Source: Shewanella polaris | Lineage (GTDB): Bacteria > Pseudomonadota > Gammaproteobacteria > Enterobacterales > Shewanellaceae | Assembly (NCBI RefSeq): GCF_006385555.1 | Contig: NZ_CP041036.1 | Span: 1,116,001 to 1,180,000, forward strand | Direction: 5' to 3' | DNA: 64,000 bases | Shown here: piece by piece, positions 31,353-40,971 of the stretch | How the letters are laid out: each line of letters starts with the position of its first letter | Position numbering within the stretch: position 1 is the first letter of the stretch | Notes under the pieces: generated by a model | Database searches by the model: none | Seen by the model: the letters and a program-made list of their open reading frames with translations, nothing else | What the model was told of the DNA's origin: nothing | Made by a program: the position numbers and the translations under genes

Positions 31353-32270
31353 ATGAAAAACCTTCCAAGCCTCAAAAACCTATACTATTTGGTTAATTTA
31401 CATCAGGAGCAAAATTTCAATCGCGCCGCCAAGATGTGCTTTGTTAGCCAATCAACCCTTTCGAGCGGGATTCAAAATCTTGAAGAACAATTGGGTTATC
31501 AATTAATTGAACGTGACCATAAGTCGTTTATGTTTACGGCAATTGGTGAAGAAGTGGTCGAACGCGCTCGCAATATTCTGACGGACGTTGATGATTTAGT
31601 CGAATTGGTGAAAAACCAAGGCGAGCCGATGACAGGTGAAATTCGTTTAGGCTGTATTCCAACGATTGCGCCTTTTTTGCTTAGCCGTGTGGTCAAGTTA
31701 TGCCAACAAGATTATCCCAAACTGAGTTTGTTATTAAAAGAAGATACGACTGAGCGGCTGTTGGATGCATTAGCGAAAGGAGAGTTAGACTTATTGATCT
31801 TAGCTTTGCCTGTTGATACAAGCGGTTTTCACAGTATGAAAGTGGGTATTGATCCATTTAAAATGGTTATGCATAAAGAGTTATCAGAGAGTATTGTTCA
31901 ACCCATTGATTATCAGAAAATGCCTGATGAAAGTATTTTTTTACTTCAAGCTGAACACTGTATTACTGGGCATGCAATTACTGCGTGTCAACTCGGTGAT
32001 AGTGCCAAAGTGAATCCGTTTGCCGCAACAAGCTTGCATACCTTAGTACAAATGGTAAACAGTAGACTGGGTACTACCTTTTTACCACAAATGGCAATTG
32101 ACACTGGGATTTTACACGACACCGATTTGGTTGCTATAGACCCACCTGGTGAAGCGCCTTACCGTGATATTGGTTTAGTATGGCGTCAAACTACCAGTCG
32201 TATTTCGACTTTCAGAACGTTAGGTACAGCGATTCAAACAAAACTATTAACTCAGACGTTAGCTAAATAA
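31353..32270 (+). CDS. oxyR: Hydrogen peroxide-sensing LysR-type activator OxyR
   Basis: A 305-residue LysR-family regulator. The N-terminal winged helix-turn-helix covers about residues 5-63 (FNRAAKMCFVSQSTLSSGIQNLEEQLG). In the regulatory domain C203 and C212 (HCITGHAITAC) have the nine-residue spacing of the E. coli OxyR pair C199/C208, which forms a disulfide on oxidation by peroxide. The following SLHTLVQMV and GTTFLPQMAID also match the family. Oxidised OxyR would activate catalase, peroxiredoxin and dps genes elsewhere. No divergent target gene is adjacent. Confidence 0.93.
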   Translation: MKNLPSLKNLYYLVNLHQEQNFNRAAKMCFVSQSTLSSGIQNLEEQLGYQLIERDHKSFMFTAIGEEVVERARNILTDVDDLVELVKNQGEPMTGEIRLGCIPTIAPFLLSRVVKLCQQDYPKLSLLLKEDTTERLLDALAKGELDLLILALPVDTSGFHSMKVGIDPFKMVMHKELSESIVQPIDYQKMPDESIFLLQAEHCITGHAITACQLGDSAKVNPFAATSLHTLVQMVNSRLGTTFLPQMAIDTGILHDTDLVAIDPPGEAPYRDIGLVWRQTTSRISTFRTLGTAIQTKLLTQTLAK

Positions 32271-32289
32271 TGTAACCGTTTTGGGCTGG

Positions 32290-33369
32290 TTAGTGAGCAG
32301 GTTTAATCGGAGCAACACCATAGACTTCAGTAGGGTGTTGCTTACCTTTAAGGATAATAGGGCCTAAATCTGTTAGCTCGTATTGACTGTTTTGCTGTTC
32401 TAATCGATGAACAACATCACCAGATAACAGCATTCTTTGTCCGAGGGGATTACATTGGTCTTGGAGCCTTGCCAACGTATTGATGACATCACTAAAGAAA
32501 CTAATTTCTTGTTTATGAACTCCCACTACCGCAGCTACCACTCGACCACAATGAGCTGCTGCTTTAAATTTTGGCACAAAACCATATTGTTGTTCAAAAT
32601 ACTGTCTTTGCCACTGCAGTTGCTGACAAAACTCAAAATAAATATTTAAGCAACGATCGTGTTTAATACCTTGTTCTAATGGCCAGTGGATTAATACCGC
32701 ATCGCCCATATACCGATAAATTTCGGCTTCGTTATCTGTCACCGTGTCCGCCAGCATACTAAAGCTATCTTGGATTAAACGGCTAAAGCGATAATCGCCT
32801 AACGTTTCAGCATGTGCTGTTGATGACACCATATCAATAAACAAAAACAACTGTTGCTCGTAACGTGGTTTATGGTATTTACCAAGACCAATGTTGAGTA
32901 ATACTTTAGGCCCTACTAATAGCGACATTTGTTCAATAAATGCCAAACTGACTCGAACCACAACGAGGTAAACCACTAATGCTTGGAATGATGGACTGTA
33001 AATAATTTCAACAGTGAGCATTTGTCGTAATGTGACCATGTGGTTATCAATGGCCCACATGTTTAAAAATTGCGTCACGTACGCCAATGTTGTTGCCCCG
33101 AGTAACAAGAACAACCCTTTAAACACAACGGAGAAAAGGTAGGGTAAGCGGCTGATGGCACTGAAATCAGCAATCAGATTTGACATCCAATGCAAGCTAC
33201 CAAAAATGACTCCCATAAATACGGCTAGCATGGCTAAATCGCCATTACCAATTGCCCATTCTGGCAGTTGTGATGATTGTGAGTAACGAAAAAAAACGAA
33301 AGAAGCCATTGCTACACACCAGGCAAAAATAGCGAACAATAATTTTTGTGTTTGACGGCGTGCTTTCAC
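32290..33369 (-). CDS. Membrane-bound class III adenylate/guanylate cyclase
   Basis: A 359-residue protein with about six hydrophobic helices in residues 10-170 and a C-terminal class III cyclase domain (about 175-350). The two metal-binding Asp are in FIDMVSSTAHAE and YMGDAVLIHWP. The sequence DVINTLARLQ contains the Asn and Arg of the transition-state pair, so it looks catalytically complete. It would make cAMP (less likely cGMP) in response to a membrane signal. It is convergent with oxyR and monocistronic. Confidence 0.9.
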   Translation of the reverse strand: MKARRQTQKLLFAIFAWCVAMASFVFFRYSQSSQLPEWAIGNGDLAMLAVFMGVIFGSLHWMSNLIADFSAISRLPYLFSVVFKGLFLLLGATTLAYVTQFLNMWAIDNHMVTLRQMLTVEIIYSPSFQALVVYLVVVRVSLAFIEQMSLLVGPKVLLNIGLGKYHKPRYEQQLFLFIDMVSSTAHAETLGDYRFSRLIQDSFSMLADTVTDNEAEIYRYMGDAVLIHWPLEQGIKHDRCLNIYFEFCQQLQWQRQYFEQQYGFVPKFKAAAHCGRVVAAVVGVHKQEISFFSDVINTLARLQDQCNPLGQRMLLSGDVVHRLEQQNSQYELTDLGPIILKGKQHPTEVYGVAPIKPAH

Positions 33370-33540
33370 GGGGAAGGTGGTTGCCCAAATGATGGAGTGT
33401 ATTAAGGAGGCTAGTGTATAGAAGAATTGTTCAAATGTGATAGTTTATTTGTGATTTAGATCCATAGAAGAGTGTAAAAATGTGCACAAACGCAAATTTT
33501 TAATCTTGTTAACGTTGCGTGAACTCATAATTGATCCCTA

Positions 33541-34209
33541 TTATGAAAATTCATTGGTTAAAATTTGCTGAGTAAAATCAATTTTTAAATAAAAACCACG
33601 TGGATTAGATAACTGTATGCTGCCATCTTCTGAAATACTTTCGGTTAGCACTTTACTATTTGCCGCCTTAGGACGTAATTGCAATACCTCACCTTGACGA
33701 GCGGTAATTTTATCAACCTGACCGAGGGCAATGAGCTCCATTATTTCTTCCCAATCTTGTTGTAATTGTTTGGCCTGTTGCGCCGTGGGTTGCCATAAAA
33801 TAGGGGTGCCAACGCGACGTTCTCCCACTGGTATACTCCGTTCTCCTTCAACTGGCACCCATAGTACACGCTGTAGTTTGTGGTAAACCACACTGTTTTC
33901 CCACGTCATACCTTGAATGTTTATCAGTGGTGCGACTGTGACATAAGTTGTTTCGAGTGGCTTGCCTTTGTGGTCAATAGGAATTGTTTTGAGCTCAACA
34001 CCCAAATGTAGAAAGTCTTGCTCAGGTTTTGATCCTGCAAGTGCTCCTAATTCAGATTCGATCAATTGCCCGATCCAACCTTTATCACGCCGTAAGTCAG
34101 TAGGGACCATGATGTTATTATCGGAAGCAATGTCAGCTAAACGAATACCTGCCATATTGTGGGCTCGTTCCATTAACTCGTTGAGACTTAAGGGCGATGA
34201 TTTTGCCAT
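33541..34209 (-). CDS. mutH: DNA mismatch repair endonuclease MutH
   Basis: A 222-residue endonuclease that nicks the unmethylated strand at hemimethylated GATC sites once activated by MutS-MutL. The catalytic DxnExK motif is present as [10 protein letters not shown] (about residues 64-73), preceded by the conserved [12 protein letters not shown]. Its presence implies Dam methylation in this organism. It is a single minus-strand gene facing a 760 bp non-coding region. Confidence 0.96.
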   Translation of the reverse strand: MAKSSPLSLNELMERAHNMAGIRLADIASDNNIMVPTDLRRDKGWIGQLIESELGALAGSKPEQDFLHLGVELKTIPIDHKGKPLETTYVTVAPLINIQGMTWENSVVYHKLQRVLWVPVEGERSIPVGERRVGTPILWQPTAQQAKQLQQDWEEIMELIALGQVDKITARQGEVLQLRPKAANSKVLTESISEDGSIQLSNPRGFYLKIDFTQQILTNEFS

Positions 34210-34463
34210 GAATGTGTATTTGCCTTTAAAAAAGATATGAGTGGTCGATCAAACTCGTCAAGCTATGCTATCAAGTAATATTCATCGATAACAAGTTTCG
34301 TTATTCATTTGGCGTTGGTTGAAAAAACACCGCATCCCCGCCGTTTGAAATTGCTTGATTGAATTTTTGTTTAATTACATGTTTTTAAATGGATTTTTAC
34401 ATTGCTCCTGTTTTGTTTATATAGTTGTCCCAAGTTACACTCACTTTCCCCTACATTTTGCAC

Positions 34464-34494
34464 ATAGTTATCCACAGTTTTAATGGATAACTAT
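34464..34494. repeat. Inverted repeat containing a perfect DnaA box
   Basis: ATAGTTATCCA and TGGATAACTAT are perfect 11-bp arms separated by nine bases. The left arm runs into CA, completing the DnaA box TTATCCACA at 34468-34476. It could bind DnaA or form a cruciform; no T-run follows, so a terminator is unlikely. Confidence 0.7.
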
Positions 34495-34585
34495 AATAAA
34501 ATTTGCCTTTAACTGATTAAAAACACCAAGTCAACGCAATAAAATGGCTTTTTGGTGGGTTTAATTTAAAAAAAGTCTTGTTATT

Positions 34586-34594
34586 TGTGTATAA
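34586..34594 (-). promoter_or_regulatory. DnaA box
   Basis: TGTGTATAA, the complement of TTATACACA, matches the DnaA consensus TTATNCACA exactly. It lies 13 bases from the IHF consensus site. Confidence 0.6.
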
Positions 34595-34606
34595 CTTAAA
34601 TTGCTT

Positions 34607-34619
34607 AATCAATGATTTG
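34607..34619 (+). promoter_or_regulatory. IHF-binding consensus site
   Basis: AATCAATGATTTG matches WATCAANNNNTTR at every position. It lies between the DnaA box at 34586 and the box trio at 34801. A bend here could bring the two groups together, as IHF does at E. coli DARS2. Confidence 0.55.
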
Positions 34620-34800
34620 TTATCTAAAATTGTATTGGTTGATTTTTAATCAATGCGATCGATCCGTTATTCATTATGTTTAAGTTATTGTTTAACTTAT
34701 TGTTTATTAAAGTTTATTTTAATTTTATTATTGCTTGTAGAAAAAAGTATCTTGTTGATTTTTGCCTTGTAATCAAGCTTTACCAAAGTTTCGAACAGAG

Positions 34801-34846
34801 ATATCCACAGATTTTGTGGATAATCTATGATACAAAATTATTCACT
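34801..34846. promoter_or_regulatory. Cluster of three DnaA boxes (DARS core-like)
   Basis: ATATCCACA (34801-34809, plus, one mismatch), TGTGGATAA (34815-34823, perfect box on minus) and TTATTCACT (34838-34846, plus, one mismatch) lie within 46 bases. The first two face each other as an inverted pair with eight-base arms TATCCACA/TGTGGATA. The trio in a span of about 50 bases resembles the box I-II-III core of E. coli DARS sites. Confidence 0.6.
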
Positions 34847-34968
34847 TGTTGATAATTTTGATTTATTAACATTGTTATTCAATTATTCGCAGTAAATAGA
34901 GGTTTGCTGATAGGCATGCTTTGTGAAACAATCAGACGATATAAAATTTAGTAATTTTTGGAGTCCAT

Positions 34969-35487
34969 GTGATTGATAGCGACGGCTTTCGCGCAAATGT
35001 GGGCATCATTATCTGTAATAAATTTGGGCAGGTTATGTGGGCCAGACGTTTTGGTCAACATTCATGGCAGTTTCCACAAGGTGGGTTAGATGATGGCGAA
35101 TCTGCGGAAGAAGCTATGTATCGAGAACTCTACGAAGAAGTGGGGCTTAGACCTGAGCATGTTCAGATTTTAACGTCCACACGTTCTTGGTTACGTTATC
35201 GTTTACCTAAGCGTTTGGTTCGCCAAGAAAGCAAACCTGTTTGCATTGGCCAAAAACAGAAATGGTTTTTACTACAATTAAAAGGTCACGAAAATAGCAT
35301 TAACCTCAATTCGTCCGGACATCCCGAGTTTGATGATTGGCGTTGGGTGAGTTATTGGTATCCTGTTCGTCAGGTAGTGTCTTTTAAACGCGATGTATAT
35401 AGAAAGGTAATGAAAGAGTTCGCATCGACGACATTAGCGCTGCAAACGCGCGAATTTAGTAAGAAACGAGGCAAACAACGGAGTTAA
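34969..35487 (+). CDS. rppH: RNA pyrophosphohydrolase
   Basis: A 172-residue Nudix hydrolase that removes pyrophosphate from 5'-triphosphate mRNA and so triggers RNase E decay. The Nudix box spans residues 38-60, with the metal-binding RELYEEVG inside it. The N-terminal [18 protein letters not shown] is nearly identical to E. coli RppH. The start is GTG at 34969, by alignment with MIDDDGY of the E. coli protein; GGAG lies 8 bases upstream. An ATG two bases earlier is out of frame. It is 24 bases before ptsP, as in E. coli. Confidence 0.96.
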   Translation: MIDSDGFRANVGIIICNKFGQVMWARRFGQHSWQFPQGGLDDGESAEEAMYRELYEEVGLRPEHVQILTSTRSWLRYRLPKRLVRQESKPVCIGQKQKWFLLQLKGHENSINLNSSGHPEFDDWRWVSYWYPVRQVVSFKRDVYRKVMKEFASTTLALQTREFSKKRGKQRS

Positions 35488-35511
35488 CTGATTTCAAAGA
35501 GGATTGAAACA

Positions 35512-37752
35512 GTGTTAAATATGCTCAGGGATATCACTCAAGCTGTTGCAAGATCCAACAGCCTTGAGAGTGCATTAAATATTTTAGTTTCACAAACTCG
35601 ATTAGCGATGGCTACCCATTGCTGTTCTATTTATATCCTTGAGCAGCAACATTTAGTATTGTCGGCCACAGAAGGGCTTAAAAAGTCTGCAGTTGGTCGT
35701 GTCAGTATGCCATTATCTCAAGGTTTGGTGGGCTTAGTGGCAGAACGGGAAGAAGCCATTAACCTTGCCGATGCTCGTCTTCATCCTCGTTTTAAATTAT
35801 TCCCCGAAGCTGCAGAAGAAGAATATCGTGCATTTTTAGCTGTGCCGATCATTTTTCAAAAACAAGTCGTTGGTGTCATTGTTGTTCAACAGCCTGAATC
35901 CCGACAGTTCAGTGAAAATGAAGAAGCCTTCCTAATGACTCTAGCCGCTCAACTCGCAGTGGTTGTGCGCAGCTTGAAACACAAAGCGGCCGTTACAAAT
36001 GTGCAACAGCAAGTGGTTTTCAGTGGTGTGAAAGCCTCCAGTGGTATTGCTATTGCTCATGGCCTGGTTTTAGGTGGTGTTATTTCACTGGAGCAAGCTG
36101 AGGTAATCTGTACTGATATAGATGTTGAAACTCAACGCTTAAAATTAGCTGTGAATCGTTGTAAAGACATGTTGTCTTCAATCTCACAACGTTTTGAACG
36201 TGAAAAATCTGCAGATGTTGCCTCTATTTTTACCGCATTTCAATTATTGTTGGATGAATCTAGTCTTGGTGGTGAATACATCAGAGAAGTGGCTTTAGGT
36301 TGGCAGGCTGAGTCCGCGGTAAGCCGAGTGTCATTACGTTATATCGAACAGTTTTTGGCAATGGAAGACCCTTATCTAAAGGAACGTGCCAGTGATATTC
36401 GCGAATTGGGGCAAAAACTACTTCGCCAACTGATAGAACCTGGCCGGTTAGAGTTAGAGCCTGAAAAACCTATTATTTTAGTCGCAAAAGAAGTGGATGC
36501 CACTTTATTGGCTGAGTTTCCTCGACAAAAGTTGGCTGGTATTGTCACGGAACGTGGCGGGGTTAATGCCCATGCGGCTATTTTAGCGCGAGCTTTGGGT
36601 GTGCCTGCAATTATTGGTGTTGATAATGTTCTATCAATAGACATCGATCAAAAACTTTTGGTGTTGAATGCGAATCGTGGCCAGTTGCTGGTGTCACCAT
36701 CGCCAGCAGTAATTGAAGAATATCAATTATTGATTGATGCTGATGTTGAAAAACAAAAGCAATTTTCTGCAGAGTTGAGTTTACCCTCTATAACCACAGA
36801 TGGTCAGCGGATACATTTATACCTCAATGCTGGACTGCTTAGTGGTATAGCCTCTGAAATTGCTGAAGGTGCTGATGGTATTGGTTTATATCGAACCGAA
36901 ATTCCTTTTATGCTGCACCAACGTTTTCCGAGCGAAAGTGAGCAAATTGATGTATATCGACAAGTATTAAGTGCGGCAGGTGATAGGCCTGTTGTTATGC
37001 GTACTTTGGATGTAGGCGGTGATAAACCGCTGCCGTATTTTCCGATTAAAGAAGATAATCCGTTTTTAGGTTGGCGCGGCATACGTTTATCCCTAGACCA
37101 TCCCGAATTATTTCTAGTGCAATTACGCGCGATGTTACAAGCTGCTGGTAATGGTAATCAATTGCAAATTTTACTGCCAATGGTAAGTAATCTTGATGAA
37201 ATAGATCAAACATTAAAATATTTAGAACAAGCATTTTCAGAACTAAAAAAAGAATTAAATGTTATTTTAGTTAGGCCTAAAATTGGGGTAATGCTCGAAG
37301 TGCCAGCATTATTGTATCAGTTGCAAGATGTGGCTAAACGAGTCGATTTTGTATCGGTGGGGAGTAATGATTTAACTCAATATTTATTGGCTGTCGATCG
37401 AAATAATCCTAGTGTGAGTTCGTTATTTGATAGCTATCACCCCGGTATTTTACGAGCGCTTAAACGAGCCGTTGACGAATGTAAACTGTATGACTTAGAT
37501 GTCAGTGTTTGTGGTGAACTTGCTGGTGAGCCTTATGGTGCGTTACTACTTGTGGCAATGGGCTATAACAAACTCAGCATGAACCAAGGTAGTTTGGCCA
37601 GAATCAACTTTTTACTTAGACGAGTATCGAAGCAACAATTGACTGAGTTGTTGAGCTCTATTTTACAGCAGTCAAATGGTGACCAAGTTCGAGGATTATT
37701 AGCACACTTTTTACGGTCACATAATTTGTTAGAGTTAATTAATGTAGATTAA
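35512..37752 (+). CDS. ptsP: PTS-Ntr enzyme I (phosphoenolpyruvate-protein phosphotransferase)
   Basis: A 746-residue enzyme that takes phosphate from PEP and passes it to NPr, the head of the nitrogen-related PTS. An N-terminal GAF domain (about 1-165) senses glutamine or a related signal. The phosphohistidine domain has its active H354 in GGVNAHAAILARALGVPA. The C-terminal PEP-binding barrel includes RTLDVGGDKPLPYF and GSNDLTQYLLAVDRNN. The start is GTG at 35512 with GAGGA about 10 bases upstream. It forms an operon with rppH and probably the TSUP gene. Confidence 0.96.
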   Translation: MLNMLRDITQAVARSNSLESALNILVSQTRLAMATHCCSIYILEQQHLVLSATEGLKKSAVGRVSMPLSQGLVGLVAEREEAINLADARLHPRFKLFPEAAEEEYRAFLAVPIIFQKQVVGVIVVQQPESRQFSENEEAFLMTLAAQLAVVVRSLKHKAAVTNVQQQVVFSGVKASSGIAIAHGLVLGGVISLEQAEVICTDIDVETQRLKLAVNRCKDMLSSISQRFEREKSADVASIFTAFQLLLDESSLGGEYIREVALGWQAESAVSRVSLRYIEQFLAMEDPYLKERASDIRELGQKLLRQLIEPGRLELEPEKPIILVAKEVDATLLAEFPRQKLAGIVTERGGVNAHAAILARALGVPAIIGVDNVLSIDIDQKLLVLNANRGQLLVSPSPAVIEEYQLLIDADVEKQKQFSAELSLPSITTDGQRIHLYLNAGLLSGIASEIAEGADGIGLYRTEIPFMLHQRFPSESEQIDVYRQVLSAAGDRPVVMRTLDVGGDKPLPYFPIKEDNPFLGWRGIRLSLDHPELFLVQLRAMLQAAGNGNQLQILLPMVSNLDEIDQTLKYLEQAFSELKKELNVILVRPKIGVMLEVPALLYQLQDVAKRVDFVSVGSNDLTQYLLAVDRNNPSVSSLFDSYHPGILRALKRAVDECKLYDLDVSVCGELAGEPYGALLLVAMGYNKLSMNQGSLARINFLLRRVSKQQLTELLSSILQQSNGDQVRGLLAHFLRSHNLLELINVD

Positions 37753-37836
37753 CAATACAATTGAATCTTTGGTGATAACTCCTGGCGCTGTTTCACTATG
37801 GTTTATTTCAGTAAAATGCCATATAAGGATGTCATC

Positions 37837-38637
37837 GTGGATAGTTTGTTACAAGTCTTTCTCATTTGCCTTTTATTAGGTTCAGTGGTGGGTTTTTTAG
37901 CTGGATTGTTGGGTATTGGCGGCGGTTTAATTATTGTACCAGCATTATTATACATTTTACCTTCAGTGGGCATTGACTCGTCACAAATCACTCAGGTTGC
38001 AATTGCTACATCATTGGCGTCAATTATTTTAACTTCTATGTCTTCGGCAAGTGCTCATCATAAACGCGGCAATATTCCTTGGAAGTTGTTTAAGCCTATT
38101 TTCCCAGGGATTGTTATCGGTTCATTGGCATCGGCATTTGTGTCTGAACAAATCGCATCAGATGATTTACAACAGGCGTTTGCGATTTTTGTAGTGTTGA
38201 TGGCTTTCCAAATGGCGTTTCCGTTTAAGGTTAAAACGGGTGGCAGCATGCCCAGTTTTGGCGTCTTGTTTCTCGTCTCTTCAGCCATAGCGTTAATAGC
38301 TGGCTTAATGGGGATTGGTGGTGGTGTATTACTGGTGCCATTCCTGTGCTATTGCGGATTACAAATGCGCCAAGCAGTGGGGTTTTCATCGGCAACGGGG
38401 ATGCTTATCGCGGTCTCTGGTACGGTAGGCTATATTATTGCTGGTTATGATGTGCCGAATTTACCAGAGGGATCGGTTGGGTTTATTTACTTACCGGCCT
38501 TAATTGGAATTATTATTAGTTCAATGTTGTGCGCGCCAATCGGTGTAAAAGCTGCCAGTACTTGGCCTACACCGATATTGAAAAAAATCTTTGCAGGTTT
38601 ACTTGTCGTAGTAGGGGTCAAATTACTATTGAGTTAA
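37837..38637 (+). CDS. TSUP (TauE/SafE) family anion permease
   Basis: A 266-residue membrane protein with about eight helices and the duplicated glycine motif of the family: AGLLGIGGGLIIVPALL and AGLMGIGGGVLLVPFL. TSUP proteins export or import sulfite, sulfoacetate and similar anions; the substrate here is unknown. The GTG at 37837 is preferred to the ATG at 37798: AAGGA lies seven bases before it and the protein then begins directly with its first helix. It follows ptsP, in the position just before lgt in related genomes. Confidence 0.9.
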   Translation: MDSLLQVFLICLLLGSVVGFLAGLLGIGGGLIIVPALLYILPSVGIDSSQITQVAIATSLASIILTSMSSASAHHKRGNIPWKLFKPIFPGIVIGSLASAFVSEQIASDDLQQAFAIFVVLMAFQMAFPFKVKTGGSMPSFGVLFLVSSAIALIAGLMGIGGGVLLVPFLCYCGLQMRQAVGFSSATGMLIAVSGTVGYIIAGYDVPNLPEGSVGFIYLPALIGIIISSMLCAPIGVKAASTWPTPILKKIFAGLLVVVGVKLLLS

Positions 38638-38650
38638 CTCTAATTGGTTA

Positions 38651-38688
38651 TAAAAACATCTTTGTTCAACTACTTGAACAAAGATGTT
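38651..38688 (-). terminator. Long hairpin terminator between the TSUP gene and thyA
   Basis: AACATCTTTGTTCAA and TTGAACAAAGATGTT form a perfect 15-pair stem with a four-base loop. On the minus strand the stem is followed by TTTTTAT, so it is a strong terminator for thyA. Without a T-run on plus it may also stop or stabilise the TSUP transcript. Confidence 0.88.
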
Positions 38689-38698
38689 GGTTAATGAA

Positions 38699-39550
38699 TT
38701 ACACAGCGAAAGGGTATTTAATCGGATCGTGATGTTGATAATCTTCAACACTAAAGTCATTTAAGGTAACCCAGGTTTCGATGTCTTTTAGGGTTTTAAT
38801 CTTTGGATTGATGATTAACTTGGGCGATGCAAAGGGTTCACGTATTAGCTGAATATCCCGCATTGGTTCAAGTTGGTCTTCGTAAATATGAGCATTGACT
38901 ATTTTATGGTACGCCTTACCCGGTTTATGGCCAGTAATTTGGGCCATTAATGCAAGCAATACATATACTTGTACCATGTTAAAGTTTAACCCCAGCGGAA
39001 CATCACAACTGCGCTGTGTGCTATTGAGGTACAAGGTATCTCCAAGCAGCGAAAAATGGTGTTCGTACATACAAGGACGTAAGCAACCAAGGTCAAACGC
39101 ACCTGGGTGATAAAACGTTAAAATCTCACCGCGGTTATCAATACCGTTACTGAGATTATCGACAATTTGTTGCAATAAATCGACATGGCCACCATCGGGT
39201 TTTGGAAATGCACGACCTAATGCACCATAAATAAGCCCCATATCGTCCGGCCCTTTGCGGTTTGGGTTATCTAGCCAGGCTTGGTTTTCATTGGCATTGG
39301 CATCCCACGTTTTAGTGCCTAATGCCCTAAAATCAGCAGCATTTTGATAGCCACGTAAATAACCCAGCACTTCTGCAATGGCAGATTTCCAAAAGCTTTT
39401 ACGCGTGGTGACGAGTGGAAATCGATTGTTGGTAACGTCATAAACTAAATCGGCATTAATGACAGTTAGGCACTTTTTGTTTGTTCGTGCATTATTAACC
39501 CATTCGCCTTCATCGACAATACGCTGGCACAAATCTAGATATTGTTTCAT
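38699..39550 (-). CDS. thyA: Thymidylate synthase (283-residue type)
   Basis: Methylates dUMP to dTMP with methylenetetrahydrofolate. The catalytic Cys is in [11 protein letters not shown], the dUMP phosphate contacts are in [11 protein letters not shown], and [24 protein letters not shown] follows. At 283 residues it is longer than the 264-residue ThyA of E. coli, and it reads much like the Vibrio enzyme ([36 protein letters not shown]). It is on the minus strand, convergent with the TSUP gene. In related genomes thyA follows lgt on the same strand here, so this copy may be a replacement. Confidence 0.96.
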   Translation of the reverse strand: MKQYLDLCQRIVDEGEWVNNARTNKKCLTVINADLVYDVTNNRFPLVTTRKSFWKSAIAEVLGYLRGYQNAADFRALGTKTWDANANENQAWLDNPNRKGPDDMGLIYGALGRAFPKPDGGHVDLLQQIVDNLSNGIDNRGEILTFYHPGAFDLGCLRPCMYEHHFSLLGDTLYLNSTQRSCDVPLGLNFNMVQVYVLLALMAQITGHKPGKAYHKIVNAHIYEDQLEPMRDIQLIREPFASPKLIINPKIKTLKDIETWVTLNDFSVEDYQHHDPIKYPFAV

Positions 39551-39795
39551 CTGTTTAATCCTTTTTACTTTTATAGATTATACCCAAACGATGATTAATT
39601 TACACCGCCTAATCTGTACGTTATGGCTTAATCTACGCTATGTTTAACAATGTCAGCATGACTGGAATAAAAATATAAAGAAGTCTTGTTGAAATTTGAT
39701 ACCTCGGAAATACCGAGTTAATATAAAGAAACAATCGATTATTATTGTTTCAATGATTCAGATAGACTTAGGTTACTGTTTTTTAGGAGTGTTAT

Positions 39796-40971
39796 ATGGA
39801 ACGTGCAATTAAAAACTTCTTAAGCCAAGAGTCTGCGGGCGGTATTTTATTAATCGTTGCCGTCGCATTGGCGATGATTTTAGCCAATTCACCGTTAGCG
39901 GGTGTATATCAAGATTTCTTAAGCACAGAAGTGCAGGTTAGAGTAGGTGATCTTGATATCGATAAACCGCTTTTACTGTGGATCAATGATGGCTTGATGG
40001 CATTATTCTTTTTATTAATCGGTTTAGAAGTAAAGCGTGAATTACTTGAAGGTGCGCTGTCGAGTGTAGCTAAGGCATCATTGCCCAGTTTTGCTGCAAT
40101 TGGTGGTATGGTATTTCCGGCATTATTCTACTTAGCATTTAATTACTCAAACCCAGAAACTCAGATCGGCTGGGCCATCCCTGCAGCTACTGATATCGCC
40201 TTTGCGCTAGGTATTATGGCACTGCTCGGTAGTCGTGTGCCCGTTGCGTTAAAAGTGTTTTTGTTAGCTCTGGCGATTATTGACGATCTAGGAGTCATTG
40301 TCATTATTGCTCTGTTTTACAGCACTGATTTATCTATGCTTAGTTTGGTTATTGCCGCGGTATCAATCGTGCTGATGGTCGCACTGAACAGGAAAGGAGT
40401 CAGTTCAATCTTGCCTTACGGTTTACTCGGTTTTGTTTTGTGGGTTGCAGTATTGAAGTCTGGAGTACATGCGACATTGGCCGGAGTGATTATCGCATTT
40501 TGTATTCCACTTAGAGCAAAAGATGGTTCTTCACCGTCGGAGCACTTAGAACATAAGCTACACCCGTGGAGTGCCTTTATGATCCTGCCGGTATTTGCGT
40601 TTGCGAATGCAGGTTTGTCATTAACCAATATGTCATTTGATACATTTGCTGAACCTATCACCCTGGGTATTATCATGGGTCTGTTGTTAGGTAAGCCTTT
40701 TGGAGTGCTGCTATTTAGTTATTTAGCGGTAAAACTGAAGCTAGCTGAATTACCACCAGGCATTGGCTGGAGGCATATCATACCGGTTGCTGTTATGTGT
40801 GGTATTGGCTTTACCATGTCGGTGTTTATTGCTTCGTTAGCATTTGAAAACTCACCCGCTGCATTTGGTGATTATGCAAGACTAGGTATTTTAACAGGAT
40901 CGTTATTTGCGGCTGTGATTGGTTACTTTTGGTTAGCCAAGGTACTGCCTGAAAATGGAGTAAAATCATGA
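39796..40971 (+). CDS. nhaA: Na+/H+ antiporter NhaA
   Basis: A 391-residue inner-membrane antiporter that exchanges two protons for one sodium. Twelve hydrophobic helices are visible. The ion-binding Asp pair is in [17 protein letters not shown] (about residues 162-163) and the [19 protein letters not shown] signature is at about 55-73. The C-terminal [16 protein letters not shown] carries the helix XI motif. The start has TAGGAG 8 bases upstream. The stop overlaps the next gene by four bases, so the two are coupled. Confidence 0.96.
   Translation: MERAIKNFLSQESAGGILLIVAVALAMILANSPLAGVYQDFLSTEVQVRVGDLDIDKPLLLWINDGLMALFFLLIGLEVKRELLEGALSSVAKASLPSFAAIGGMVFPALFYLAFNYSNPETQIGWAIPAATDIAFALGIMALLGSRVPVALKVFLLALAIIDDLGVIVIIALFYSTDLSMLSLVIAAVSIVLMVALNRKGVSSILPYGLLGFVLWVAVLKSGVHATLAGVIIAFCIPLRAKDGSSPSEHLEHKLHPWSAFMILPVFAFANAGLSLTNMSFDTFAEPITLGIIMGLLLGKPFGVLLFSYLAVKLKLAELPPGIGWRHIIPVAVMCGIGFTMSVFIASLAFENSPAAFGDYARLGILTGSLFAAVIGYFWLAKVLPENGVKS

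Larger units (their letters stand above)
34210..34968. other. Gene-free AT-rich region with a DnaA-box cluster (possible DARS2-like locus)
   Basis: These 759 bases between mutH and rppH have no credible gene. They contain three perfect DnaA boxes (TTATNCACA): 34468-34476 on plus, 34586-34594 and 34815-34823 on minus. Two boxes have one mismatch (34801-34809, 34838-34846), and there is one perfect IHF consensus (34607-34619). In E. coli the DnaA-reactivating sequence DARS2 is next to mutH and has a core of three DnaA boxes plus IHF and Fis sites. The sites are seen directly; the role is inferred. Confidence 0.6.

Noticed and set aside
34210..34968. The DnaA-box region as a chromosomal origin
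   Set aside because: None of the usual origin neighbours (dnaA, dnaN, mnmG) is near, and the box number is low. The mutH location fits a DARS2-type site better.
39703..39717. CTCGG-AAATA-CCGAG before nhaA as an NhaR operator
   Set aside because: Five-base arms are expected often by chance, and I cannot match them to a known NhaR site.
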